A stretch of DNA of 64,000 nucleotides from Dyella_D sp052115385 (GTDB lineage: Bacteria; Pseudomonadota; Gammaproteobacteria; Xanthomonadales; Rhodanobacteraceae): positions 62,001 through 126,000 of the forward strand of contig NZ_JBFRGP010000012.1 of NCBI RefSeq assembly GCF_052115385.1, written 5' to 3'. Below are positions 19,499-27,313 of this stretch, in pieces (the first letter of the stretch is position 1; each line of letters starts with the position of its first letter). The position numbers and the translations under genes were made by a program. Under the pieces are notes generated by a model. The model made no database searches. It worked only from the letters and a program-made list of their open reading frames with translations, and was not told where the DNA came from.

Positions 19499-20695
19499 AT
19501 GCTCCAACCCATCACTCCACTTGCCGTCAGTGCGTACACCGTGACGTCTGCACTGGGCCACGGTCTTGCCGACCATCAGCGCGCGCTCGAAAGCGCGCAC
19601 GGTGGCCTGCGCCCCAACGATTTCGGCGACGCGCCGCTGGCCTGCTGGATCGGCCGCGTCGACGGCGTCGAAGACGCGGCGCTGCCCGCCGCGCTGGCCA
19701 TGTGGGAATGCCGCAACAACCGGCTGGCCTGGCTGGGCCTGCAGCAGGACGGTTTCCTGGCCAGGGCCGAAGCGGCGATCGCGCGCTACGGCGCGGCGCG
19801 CGTCGCGCTGGTGCTGGGCACCTCCACCGCCAGCATCGGCGCCACCGAAGAAGGCTACCGGCGCCTGGACGACGGCCGCATGCCGGCCGACCTGGAGCGC
19901 CCCGGCATCCACATGCCGCATTCGCTCACCGCCTTCGTCGCCGCGGCGCTCGGCCTGCAAGGGCCGGCGCTGACGGTGTCGACCGCGTGCTCGTCCAGCG
20001 CCAAGGTGTTCGCCAGCGCCGAGCGGCTGATCCGCCTGGGGCTCGTCGATGCCGCCCTGGTCGGCGGCGTGGACACGCTGTGCGGCAGCGTGCTGTTCGG
20101 CTTCAACTCGCTGGAGCTGGTCTCGCCGGAGCGCTGCCGTCCGTTCGATCGCGCGCGCCGCGGCCTGTCGCTCGGCGAGGCCGCCGGCTTCGCCCTGCTC
20201 GAGCGCGCCGAGGCCGCGCCCGCGGCGCCGCGCCTGCTCGGCTATGGCGAAGCCAGCGACGCGCACCACATGTCCACGCCGCATCCGGAAGGACTCGGCG
20301 CGGAACTCGCGCTGCGCGATGCGCTGGCGCGCGCCGGCATCGAGGCGGCGCAGGTCGACTACATCAACCTGCACGGCACGGCCAGCCTGAAGAACGACGA
20401 AGTCGAAGCCGCGCTGATCGGCCGGATCTTTCCCGCCGGCACGCGCGCCAGTTCGACCAAGGGCTATACCGGCCATACGCTGGGCGCGGCCGGCATCGTC
20501 GAGGCGGCGTTCGCGCTGCTCGCGCTCGAACAGGGTTTCGTGCCCGGCAACCTCGGCGGCGACGAGCCCGATCCGGCTTGCGGGCCACAGTTCGCGTGGA
20601 CGCACGAACAGCGCGACGTACGCATCGCCTTGAGCAATTCCTTCGGCTTCGGCGGCAACAACGCCTGCCTCGCGTTCGGCAAGGCCGCTGCATGA
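19499..20695 (+). CDS. Beta-ketoacyl-ACP synthase of the aryl-polyene (xanthomonadin-like) locus
   Basis: The 398-residue KAS I/II-type enzyme has the complete Cys-His-His triad. Cys164 lies in STACSSSAKV, one His in NLHGTAS, and the other in STKGYTGHTLGAAG. It condenses malonyl-ACP units onto the growing chain. In this setting it would extend a 3-hydroxybenzoyl starter into a polyene. The gene heads a three-gene plus-strand block and its stop overlaps the next ketosynthase-like gene by ATGA. That pairing of a KS with a KS-like partner is standard for aryl polyenes. Confidence 0.88.
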   Translation: MLQPITPLAVSAYTVTSALGHGLADHQRALESAHGGLRPNDFGDAPLACWIGRVDGVEDAALPAALAMWECRNNRLAWLGLQQDGFLARAEAAIARYGAARVALVLGTSTASIGATEEGYRRLDDGRMPADLERPGIHMPHSLTAFVAAALGLQGPALTVSTACSSSAKVFASAERLIRLGLVDAALVGGVDTLCGSVLFGFNSLELVSPERCRPFDRARRGLSLGEAAGFALLERAEAAPAAPRLLGYGEASDAHHMSTPHPEGLGAELALRDALARAGIEAAQVDYINLHGTASLKNDEVEAALIGRIFPAGTRASSTKGYTGHTLGAAGIVEAAFALLALEQGFVPGNLGGDEPDPACGPQFAWTHEQRDVRIALSNSFGFGGNNACLAFGKAAA

Positions 20696-21492
20696 GCCTG
20701 CGTATTCATGTGGAAGGCATTGGCGTGTGGTCGCCGCACGTCGCCGACTTCGCCGCGCTGCGCAGCCAGCTGCAAGGCGCGCCGTCGCCCGCGCCCGCCG
20801 GCAAGGCGCCGGCCGCGACGCTGCCGGCGAACGAGCGCCGCCGCGCGCCGGAAAGCGTGCTGGTGGCGATCGAAGTCGCCGGCCAGGCAGTGGCGATGAG
20901 CGGGCGCGACGCCGCCGAGCTGGCCTGCGTGTTCGGCTCCGCCTACGGCGATCTCAGCATCACCGACTACATGTGCGAGACGCTGGCGCGCGCGCCGACC
21001 GAGCTGTCGCCGACGCGCTTCCACAACTCGGTGCATAACGCCCCCGCCGGCTACTGGACCATCGCCACCGGTTGCCACGCGCCGTCCTCGGCGGTGTGCG
21101 CCTGGCACGACACCGTCGGCGCCGGCCTGCTGGAAGCTGCCGCGCTGGCGCTGGCGGACCAGCGCCCGGTGCTGTTCGTATGCAGCGACGTGGCGGCCGC
21201 GGGCGCCCTGCTGCACATCACCGGCAACAGCCAGGCCTTCGGCTGCGCCTTCGTGCTGGCGCCGGAAGCCTCGCCGCGCACGCTCGCCACGCTGTCGCTG
21301 CAGCTGCAGCTGCTGCCGGGCAGCGAAACGAAGACGGACGCCAGCGCACTGCCCGCCGCCTGGGGGGCGGCCCATGCCACGGCTGCCGCAGCGCTGCCGC
21401 TGCTTGTCGTTTTGGCGGGTCGAGATCGTCATTGTCAGTTGGCCGCAGCGGGAGGGCTCGGCCTGGAAATCCTCATGGAGAACGTCGCTTGA
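20692..21492 (+). CDS. Ketosynthase-like chain-length factor of the aryl-polyene locus
   Basis: This 266-residue protein belongs to the short beta-ketoacyl-synthase-like N-terminal family found as a partner of KS enzymes in aryl-polyene clusters. It keeps the VFGSAYGDLSITDYMCETL and FHNSVHNAPAGYW regions but lacks the full C-terminal KS half and its HGT/GHT histidines. It should therefore not condense by itself. Its role is probably to form a heterodimer with the upstream KS and set chain length. It overlaps the upstream gene by four bases and the downstream glycosyltransferase start by four bases. Confidence 0.8.
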   Translation: MSLRIHVEGIGVWSPHVADFAALRSQLQGAPSPAPAGKAPAATLPANERRRAPESVLVAIEVAGQAVAMSGRDAAELACVFGSAYGDLSITDYMCETLARAPTELSPTRFHNSVHNAPAGYWTIATGCHAPSSAVCAWHDTVGAGLLEAAALALADQRPVLFVCSDVAAAGALLHITGNSQAFGCAFVLAPEASPRTLATLSLQLQLLPGSETKTDASALPAAWGAAHATAAAALPLLVVLAGRDRHCQLAAAGGLGLEILMENVA

Positions 21493-22253
21493 ATGCCCGG
21501 GCCAACCAGTGGTGTGTACTTATTCCCTGCCTCAACGAAGAGGCGGCCATCGAGTCCGTGGTCGGCGCGGCCATCGCGCTGGGCGCACCGGTCATCGTGG
21601 TCGATGACGGCTCCGACGACCGCACGCCGGAGATCCTCGCCCGGCTGCCGGTGACGCTGTTGCGCCACGAGCAGCGCAGCGGCAAGGGCGAGGCGCTGCG
21701 CACCGGTTTCCGCGAAGCGCTGCGCCAGGGCTTCGATGCCGTGGTCACCATGGATGGCGACGGCCAGCACCTGGCCAGCGACGTGCCGCGCATCGTCGCG
21801 GCCGCGCAGCGTTATCCGCAGCACATCGTGATCGGCGCCCGCCTGCTCGACAAGGCGCAGCAGCCGAAGGCGCGCCGCGTGGCCAATGCGATCGCCGACT
21901 GGGGCATTTCCTGGGCCTGCGCGCAGCCGGTCGCCGATACGCAGAGCGGACAGCGCTGGTATCCGCGCGCGGCGCTGGACCTGGCGGAACTGCCGGCGGA
22001 GAACTTCGTGTTCGAAGCGGCCATCCTGATCGCCGCTTCGCGCGAGAAAGGCCTGGGGATGGCCTCGGTGCCGATCGCCTCGCGCTACCAGCGCGAGTTC
22101 CGCACCAGCCACTTCAATCCGGTGCGCGATGTGATGCGCATCACCAGCTATACCGTGGACCGCTTGCTGCACTACGGCGACATCTGGTCCAGCTACCGGC
22201 GTTCGCGCGCGAGCCGGCCGATCGTGTTCGATACGGCGGCGCCTGCGCGCTGA
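21489..22253 (+). CDS. Family 2 glycosyltransferase of the aryl-polyene locus
   Basis: The 254-residue GT-A glycosyltransferase resembles dolichol-phosphate-mannose synthases. It has VLIPCLNEEAAIESVV at the N-terminus, the nucleotide-binding VVDDGSDDRT, and the metal-binding VTMDGDGQH near residue 84. There are no clear membrane segments. In pigment loci such enzymes modify the lipid or polyene head group. The likely start is the TTG at 21489, which overlaps the preceding stop (TTGA). The nearby ATG at 21493 is out of frame. Its stop is the first unit of a TGATTCA tandem repeat. Confidence 0.82.
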   Translation: MNARANQWCVLIPCLNEEAAIESVVGAAIALGAPVIVVDDGSDDRTPEILARLPVTLLRHEQRSGKGEALRTGFREALRQGFDAVVTMDGDGQHLASDVPRIVAAAQRYPQHIVIGARLLDKAQQPKARRVANAIADWGISWACAQPVADTQSGQRWYPRAALDLAELPAENFVFEAAILIAASREKGLGMASVPIASRYQREFRTSHFNPVRDVMRITSYTVDRLLHYGDIWSSYRRSRASRPIVFDTAAPAR

Positions 22254-22321
22254 TTCAATCGTGCTGACTCAAGCGTGTTGATTCAGGCGCGTTGATTCAA
22301 AGCGCCTTGATTCAAGCGACG
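22251..22321. repeat. Five-unit tandem repeat of about 14 bp rich in stop codons
   Basis: Five imperfect units begin at 22251, 22265, 22279, 22293 and 22308, four of 14 bases and one of 15. Each begins TGATTCA (TGACTCA in unit 2) and ends in a variable GCG-type tail. Each unit has a stop codon on both strands, and the 14-base period places stops in every frame. The first unit supplies the glycosyltransferase stop. The last supplies the stop of the convergent dehydratase gene. Confidence 0.85.
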
Positions 22322-22743
22322 TAGAGCACCGCCGCGCGTCCGCTGGCCAGGACGCGCCCGGCCTGCTCCACACGGAAACTGTATTGCGCGCCGGTTTCGT
22401 CGGCGAACAGCTGTTCCGCGTGGACGTCCAGCTCGCCGGCGGCCGGATCGACGTACGCCACCGCCAGCACCACCTCGCGCAAGCTGACCAGGCGCCCCTG
22501 GCGCACCGCGTTGTCGCCGCGCGCCCTCGCACTCAGCGCGCCATGCACCGCCATCGCCTGCGCGCCGTACTCGGACAGATGCACCGCATGCAGGCCGTGC
22601 GGGGAACGCAACGGATGCGCCGCCGCGGCATGGCGTGCGCACATGGCGTGGATGCTGGTGGCATCCCACGCCAGCACCGCATCGAGCAGGCACATCTCGC
22701 CCGCATGCGGAATCAGGTGGGCCCAGTCAGTCCGATCGAGCAT
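22312..22743 (-). CDS. ApeP-like 3-hydroxyacyl-ACP dehydratase (hotdog fold)
   Basis: The 143-residue protein begins with a LIPHAGEMCLLDAVLAWD segment, the hallmark of the ApeP/thioester-dehydrase family of hotdog proteins. It would dehydrate 3-hydroxyacyl-ACP intermediates during polyene chain building. It is the last gene of the minus-strand pigment block and overlaps the end of the MMPL exporter gene by 17 bases. Its stop codon is provided by the TGATTCA tandem repeat. A second, FabA/FabZ-like dehydratase is encoded upstream in the same block. Confidence 0.82.
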   Translation of the reverse strand: MLDRTDWAHLIPHAGEMCLLDAVLAWDATSIHAMCARHAAAAHPLRSPHGLHAVHLSEYGAQAMAVHGALSARARGDNAVRQGRLVSLREVVLAVAYVDPAAGELDVHAEQLFADETGAQYSFRVEQAGRVLASGRAAVLYVA

Positions 22744-25036
22744 GCGGCGCCATCAGGGTCGAAAGACAGAAATGGAAGGCCACGCCCAGGCTCACGGTAA
22801 GGCCGATGGCGCGCAGCACCGGGATGCTGCTCCAGGCAAACATGCCGAACACCAGCAGCGCGGAAGCCACGCATACCAGGGTCGCGTGCAAGGTGCGGCG
22901 CTGCTCGGCGACGTCGTCCGTATCGCGCTCGAAGAACAGCGCGTAATGCAGGCCCAGGCCCGCGGCCAGCGTCAACGCCACCAGGTGGAACAGCGAGATC
23001 TCCACCCCGGCGGCACGCTCCACCGCCAGCACCAGGAAGGTGGCCAGGGTCATCGGCGCCAGCACGCGCCAGGCACGGCGCCAGCCGCGCAGCGCGAAGG
23101 ACACGGTCAGCACCAGCAGCACGGCGGCGATAGCCAGCGCATGCAGGATGCGCACGCGATAGTCGACCACCAGCGATTCCGCCGCCGTCTTCAGATCGAG
23201 CACGCGCACGGCGCCGCCGCTGTCCCTGGCCAGCGCTTCCAGCGCCGCCGCATCATGCACGCCGCTGAGCGTCCCCAGGCCCAGCCATTGACCGTCGCGC
23301 TGCACCAGCATGGCGGCGAGGCGCTGGCCGAGCGCGCTGCGCGCGAACGCGTCCGGCGTCAGCGGCGGCAAGGCCTTCGCCGTCGCCACGTCGGCGACGA
23401 AGGGTTCGAACAGATCCTTGCGGAACGGCATGCCTTGCGTGGCTTGGGCGAGCGCAGCGCGCAGGCTGGCGGAATCGGGCAAGCGGCCTTGCCGCGCCTG
23501 TTGCGTCGCGATGCTGGGTAGATAGCGCGACGGCAGTTCGATCGCATCGGCGGCGTGCCGCGCCACCAGCGCATCGACCTTCGGTTCCAGCTGCTCCGAC
23601 AGGCGCAGCACGCCTTGTGCATCGGGTGCCTGCAGCAGCAGCAGATAGCGTACGTCCGGCGCGCCCAGCGCATCGCGCAGGCGCGCGTCGCGCTGCAGCA
23701 GGTCTTGCGGCAGCGGCGTCAGCGCGGCGAGGTTGTTCTGCCAGAACGGGCCCGGCGCGAGCGCCAGGGCGGCCACGATGGCGCCGGCCACCAGCGCCGG
23801 CAACCAGCGCGGGCGCGGCAGCCGGTCGAAGAAGCGGCGCGCGGCGGCGAGCCACGGCATCGCCGCCACGTCGCGCACGCGCGCCGGCAGCAGCCGCGGC
23901 AGCAGATAGCGCGTGCACAGGCCGGCGACCAGCAGGCCACTGATGGTGAACACGGCCAATTGCTGCAGGCCGTTCACGCCCGACGCATAGAACGCGAGAT
24001 AGGCGATGCAGGCCGAGGCGATCGCGGTCAGCAGCAGCGGCCACAAGCCGCGCACGCTGGCCACGGCATCTTCGCCGGCACGGCGGTGGCTCAAGACGCG
24101 GATGGGATATTCCTGCGCCACGCCCAGCAAGGTGAAGCCGAACGCGAGGGTGATGCCGTGCACCTGCGGGAACACCAGCACCAGCGCGGCGATGCCACCC
24201 AGGGCGGCGCTGGCGATCGGCAACGCCGACAGCAGCAGCGTACCGATACTGCGATACGCCAGCAGCAGCAGCAGGATGAAACCCACGGTGGAAACATTGC
24301 CGATCCACTCGGCCTCATGCCGCGTGTGCTCGCCCACCACCACGCTGAAATAGCCGGGGCCACTGATGGTCAGACGCGCAGCGCCCGCACCCGGCAGGCG
24401 ACGGAACGCCTGCTCGATACCGCCCACCGCAGCGCCCTGCGCCGCCGGGTCGAAACCCGCGGCACGCGTCTGCACCACCAGCAGCGCCTCGCCCTGCGGC
24501 GAGAACCACACGCCCTCGCGCAGCTGCGGCGTGCGCGCGGGCGTCCAGCGCTCGGCCAGCTTCAGCACTTCCAGGGTGGGATCGCGCGGCAGCAGGCCTT
24601 TCAGCAGCGTCGCAGCGGGCGAGGACAGATCGTCCAGCCGCTGGTCGAGCTGGTCGGCAAGGAAGGCTTCGTCGTAGCGCTCCTTATCCAGCGTCGGCGA
24701 AAGCAGATAGCGATACGGCAGCAGGTGTTCGTCCAGCGCTGTCAGGTCGAAGCTGCCGTTGAGTACCTGGGTGTAGTGCGCGTCGCCGCGCAAGGCGCCG
24801 GCGAGGCCCTGGCTCAATCCGGCCAGCGCGGCATCGTTGCCGCCGTCGATCGCCAGCAGCAGCAGGCGCGAACCGGGACCATCGCCGACCTGCTCCATCA
24901 GCAGGCGCTGGTCGGCGTTGGTCGGCGCGGGCATGAAGTCGCGCAGGTCGCCGCTCACCTTCAGCCGCTGCGATACCAGCAGGCCGAGTCCGGCCAGCGC
25001 CAGCAACCACCCCGCGAGCAGCAGCCCACGCTTCAT
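22727..25036 (-). CDS. MMPL-family RND exporter of the aryl-polyene locus
   Basis: This 769-residue RND-superfamily protein has a signal-anchor at residues 1-22, a large periplasmic loop, a block of five to six membrane helices (about 230-430), a second periplasmic loop, and a final block of helices near the C-terminus. That is the duplicated MMPL topology. Such exporters in pigment loci move the polyene or its lipid conjugate to the outer membrane. The ATG at 25036 is preferred over one 18 bases upstream because it avoids overlap with the lolA-like gene and starts at the hydrophobic anchor. Confidence 0.87.
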   Translation of the reverse strand: MKRGLLLAGWLLALAGLGLLVSQRLKVSGDLRDFMPAPTNADQRLLMEQVGDGPGSRLLLLAIDGGNDAALAGLSQGLAGALRGDAHYTQVLNGSFDLTALDEHLLPYRYLLSPTLDKERYDEAFLADQLDQRLDDLSSPAATLLKGLLPRDPTLEVLKLAERWTPARTPQLREGVWFSPQGEALLVVQTRAAGFDPAAQGAAVGGIEQAFRRLPGAGAARLTISGPGYFSVVVGEHTRHEAEWIGNVSTVGFILLLLLAYRSIGTLLLSALPIASAALGGIAALVLVFPQVHGITLAFGFTLLGVAQEYPIRVLSHRRAGEDAVASVRGLWPLLLTAIASACIAYLAFYASGVNGLQQLAVFTISGLLVAGLCTRYLLPRLLPARVRDVAAMPWLAAARRFFDRLPRPRWLPALVAGAIVAALALAPGPFWQNNLAALTPLPQDLLQRDARLRDALGAPDVRYLLLLQAPDAQGVLRLSEQLEPKVDALVARHAADAIELPSRYLPSIATQQARQGRLPDSASLRAALAQATQGMPFRKDLFEPFVADVATAKALPPLTPDAFARSALGQRLAAMLVQRDGQWLGLGTLSGVHDAAALEALARDSGGAVRVLDLKTAAESLVVDYRVRILHALAIAAVLLVLTVSFALRGWRRAWRVLAPMTLATFLVLAVERAAGVEISLFHLVALTLAAGLGLHYALFFERDTDDVAEQRRTLHATLVCVASALLVFGMFAWSSIPVLRAIGLTVSLGVAFHFCLSTLMAPHARSD

Positions 25037-25038
25037 GC

Positions 25039-25701
25039 TCAGCCGCCTTTGCACAGCGCCGACAAGGCGTCGCGCGTCGGCGCCGCCGGCATATGCGCGG
25101 CGAGTTCGCCGAGCAGGTCCACCGCCAGGTCGCCGTCGGCTTCCTGCATGCGCATGCAGCGCGGCTCGCCGCCGCGGCCGTCGATCTCGATGCTGGCGAT
25201 GGCCTTGGCCAGGCGCGCGTCGCGCGGGGTCAGGGTGAGCGTCCAGCCGCCCGCGCGCGTTGCATGGCGCACGTCGAAGCCCTGGTTGAGGCGTCCGGCA
25301 TCGCCACCGAGCAGGGCGACGAAACTGTCCAGCAGCACCTGCAGCTGCGGCGCGCGCTTGAGCGAGAAGCTGCGCGGCTTGCGGCCTTCGCGCTGCTGCG
25401 TGACTTCGCCGTCGGCAATGGTGGAGGTCTCCCTGGCGGGCTTGTCCACGCGGCGCTCCAGCCGGTCGCCGCCGAGCCAGCCCAGTTCGCCGGAGACCAG
25501 CAGCGGCTGCTCCAGCACCTTCATGAAGCGCGCTTCGGCAAACGGCGTGCGCGACGGCGCGGGACGCGCCAGCGAAGCGATCAGCGCCTGCGCCTCGGCC
25601 GAGCTGGACCCGGCCGCGCGCGCCTCAGGCTCCTGGGCGTTCGCCGACCACGCCAGGCTGAGGCCGAGCAGGAGCGCTACTGTCTTGCTGCCAGAAATCA
25701 T
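25039..25701 (-). CDS. LolA-like periplasmic carrier of the aryl-polyene locus
   Basis: The 220-residue product has a Sec signal peptide (about residues 1-21, ending ANA). It is followed by a LolA/LolB-type unclosed beta-barrel pattern with FAEARFMKVLEQPLLVSGELGWLGGDRLERRV. LolA-like proteins with MMPL partners occur in aryl-polyene loci and probably carry the lipid product across the periplasm. The start is fixed by the signal peptide, so the gene really overlaps the 3' end of the upstream acyltransferase gene by 77 bases in another frame. Confidence 0.8.
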   Translation of the reverse strand: MISGSKTVALLLGLSLAWSANAQEPEARAAGSSSAEAQALIASLARPAPSRTPFAEARFMKVLEQPLLVSGELGWLGGDRLERRVDKPARETSTIADGEVTQQREGRKPRSFSLKRAPQLQVLLDSFVALLGGDAGRLNQGFDVRHATRAGGWTLTLTPRDARLAKAIASIEIDGRGGEPRCMRMQEADGDLAVDLLGELAAHMPAAPTRDALSALCKGG

Positions 25702-26578
25702 AGAAGTTGAACCAGTTGTAGGGGGCTGCGTGGATGTAATGCTCGACGCGCCGTGCGTAACGCGCGATGACCGCGTCCAGCGCCTGCGTGCGGTCCTGGC
25801 GCGGGATCTCCACGCGCTCGGCGAAGGTTTCGAAGACCAGGCGATAGCGGTTGCCGCCCAGGTACAGGCCAAAGCACAGCACCACCGGCACCTGCAGCGC
25901 ATGCGCCAGCAGCCAGGGGCTGACCGGAAACGGCGCGGGGCTGCCCAGCAGTTCGGCGCGGCGCAGCACTTCGTGCTCGCGGCCGCGGTCGGCCAGCATC
26001 GCCACCAGCGCGCCCTGGCCGCAGGCCTCGGCCATCTGCAGCGCGACCGAGGCGCCGTCCTGCGAGGCGTCGATGACCTTGTCGCCGATCTCCGGCGCCA
26101 GCGCTTCCAGCAGCTCGGTCAGCGCGGGTGTCTTCTGCTTGTCCAGCAGCACGCGCAGGTTGAGGTCCGGGCGGCGCGTGCTGATCGCGCGCAACGCCTC
26201 GAAGCTGCCCTGGTGCGAGCCGAACAGCAGCACACCCTGCCCCCGGTCGATGTATCCGGTCAGCGCTTCCAGGCCTTCGACTTCGATGGCGAAGCCGCGC
26301 TCGCCGCGCGCCAGCAGGAACACCCGGTCCAGCATGGTCGAGGCGAAGCAGTGAATGTGCTTGAGCACATGCCAGGCGCTGACGCGATGCGGCAGCACGC
26401 GTGCCAGGAATGCGCGCGAAGCCTCGCGTTCCAGCTTGCGGCGCCAGTAGAAATACAGCGTGATCGGATACAGGAACAGCCGCGCGAAACCGCGTCCGCC
26501 ATGCAGCGCGATGCTGCGGATCAGCCACAGCGCGAAACGGCCGCCGCCTTCGGGCCGGCTTTGCCAGTGCTCGGTCAT
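25625..26578 (-). CDS. LpxL/HtrB-like lipid acyltransferase of the aryl-polyene locus
   Basis: The 317-residue protein belongs to the lysophospholipid acyltransferase superfamily, LpxL type. It has an N-terminal hydrophobic segment (about residues 25-45), the HX4D-like SHQGSFE motif near residue 120 and the ADRGRE region near 193. It ends with NWFNFYDFW, followed by a dispensable-looking tail. In aryl-polyene loci it would attach the polyene acyl chain to a lipid anchor. Its start overlaps the dehydratase stop by ATGA, and its tail overlaps the lolA-like gene. Confidence 0.83.
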   Translation of the reverse strand: MTEHWQSRPEGGGRFALWLIRSIALHGGRGFARLFLYPITLYFYWRRKLEREASRAFLARVLPHRVSAWHVLKHIHCFASTMLDRVFLLARGERGFAIEVEGLEALTGYIDRGQGVLLFGSHQGSFEALRAISTRRPDLNLRVLLDKQKTPALTELLEALAPEIGDKVIDASQDGASVALQMAEACGQGALVAMLADRGREHEVLRRAELLGSPAPFPVSPWLLAHALQVPVVLCFGLYLGGNRYRLVFETFAERVEIPRQDRTQALDAVIARYARRVEHYIHAAPYNWFNFYDFWQQDSSAPARPQPGVVGERPGA

Positions 26579-26874
26579 GCCGCGGCGCCTTCGATGGCGC
26601 CGCGCGCCAGCAGCAGCTCGCCGCGGCGCAGCTCGAAGCGCACGCGTGCACCGCTTTCGCTCAGCACCAGTTCCGCCGTTTCGCCAGGCAACAACGGCGC
26701 GACGAACTTCGCTTCGGCGATGCGCGCCAGGCGTTGCCCGCGCCAGTCGCGCAGCGCGTTCGCCACCGCTTCCAGCAGCACCACGCCAGGCACCAGCGGC
26801 TGGCCGGGAAAATGTCCCGGCAGCGACGGATGCGAAGGATCGATGCGCACGGACGTGCGATAGGTCGGACTCAT
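26575..26874 (-). CDS. FabA/FabZ-like (ApeI-type) 3-hydroxyacyl-ACP dehydratase
   Basis: The 99-residue hotdog protein has the active-site segment HPSLPGHFPGQPLVPGVVLLEA near residues 14-35, matching ApeI and other small FabZ-like dehydratases. It should remove water from the 3-hydroxyacyl-ACP to make each double bond of the polyene, with the ApeP-like protein as partner or alternative. The ATG at 26874 is the one that places the motif correctly. The gene follows the ACP gene by 73 bases. Confidence 0.82.
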   Translation of the reverse strand: MSPTYRTSVRIDPSHPSLPGHFPGQPLVPGVVLLEAVANALRDWRGQRLARIAEAKFVAPLLPGETAELVLSESGARVRFELRRGELLLARGAIEGAAA

Positions 26875-26947
26875 GCGGTCACCGGCATGGGCGTGCAACA
26901 GAAGATGGCGGATGCGATGCCTGGCATGCGGGCATCGCCGATGCGGC

Positions 26948-27220
26948 TCAGGCGGCCGCGCGGTGCTTTTCGATGTGCTCGGCGAGCGAGCGCAGGCTGG
27001 CGAAGATGGCGCGGTTGTCCGGATTGTCCGAGCGCAGCTGGAAACCGTACTGCTTCGACACCGCCAGCGCGACTTCCAGCGCATCGATGGAATCCAGGCC
27101 CAGTTCGCCGCCGAACAACGCTGCGTCGGGGTCGATCTGCCCGGGCTGGAGGTCTTCGAGGTTGAGGCTCTGGACGATCAGGATCGCCAGTTCACTTTGC
27201 GCCGCGGTCTGCTCTGCCAT
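26948..27220 (-). CDS. Acyl carrier protein of the aryl-polyene locus
   Basis: The 90-residue acyl carrier protein has the phosphopantetheine site GELGLDSIDALE with Ser44. It is acidic and helical, with an LSEHIEKH-like last helix. It would carry the 3-hydroxybenzoyl starter and the extending chain. It is the first gene of the minus-strand pigment block, divergent from the chorismatase across 93 bases. Aryl-polyene loci usually contain two ACPs and a ketoreductase. I see only this ACP and no reductase here. Confidence 0.88.
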   Translation of the reverse strand: MAEQTAAQSELAILIVQSLNLEDLQPGQIDPDAALFGGELGLDSIDALEVALAVSKQYGFQLRSDNPDNRAIFASLRSLAEHIEKHRAAA

Positions 27221-27313
27221 GCTCGTTCCGTACTGCTCTGGACATGCCCTCCCCCCCGGCTGGCATGGACCGGCAGTGTAACATGGCGGCCTTGTCGTCC
27301 CTGGTTATGGTGC

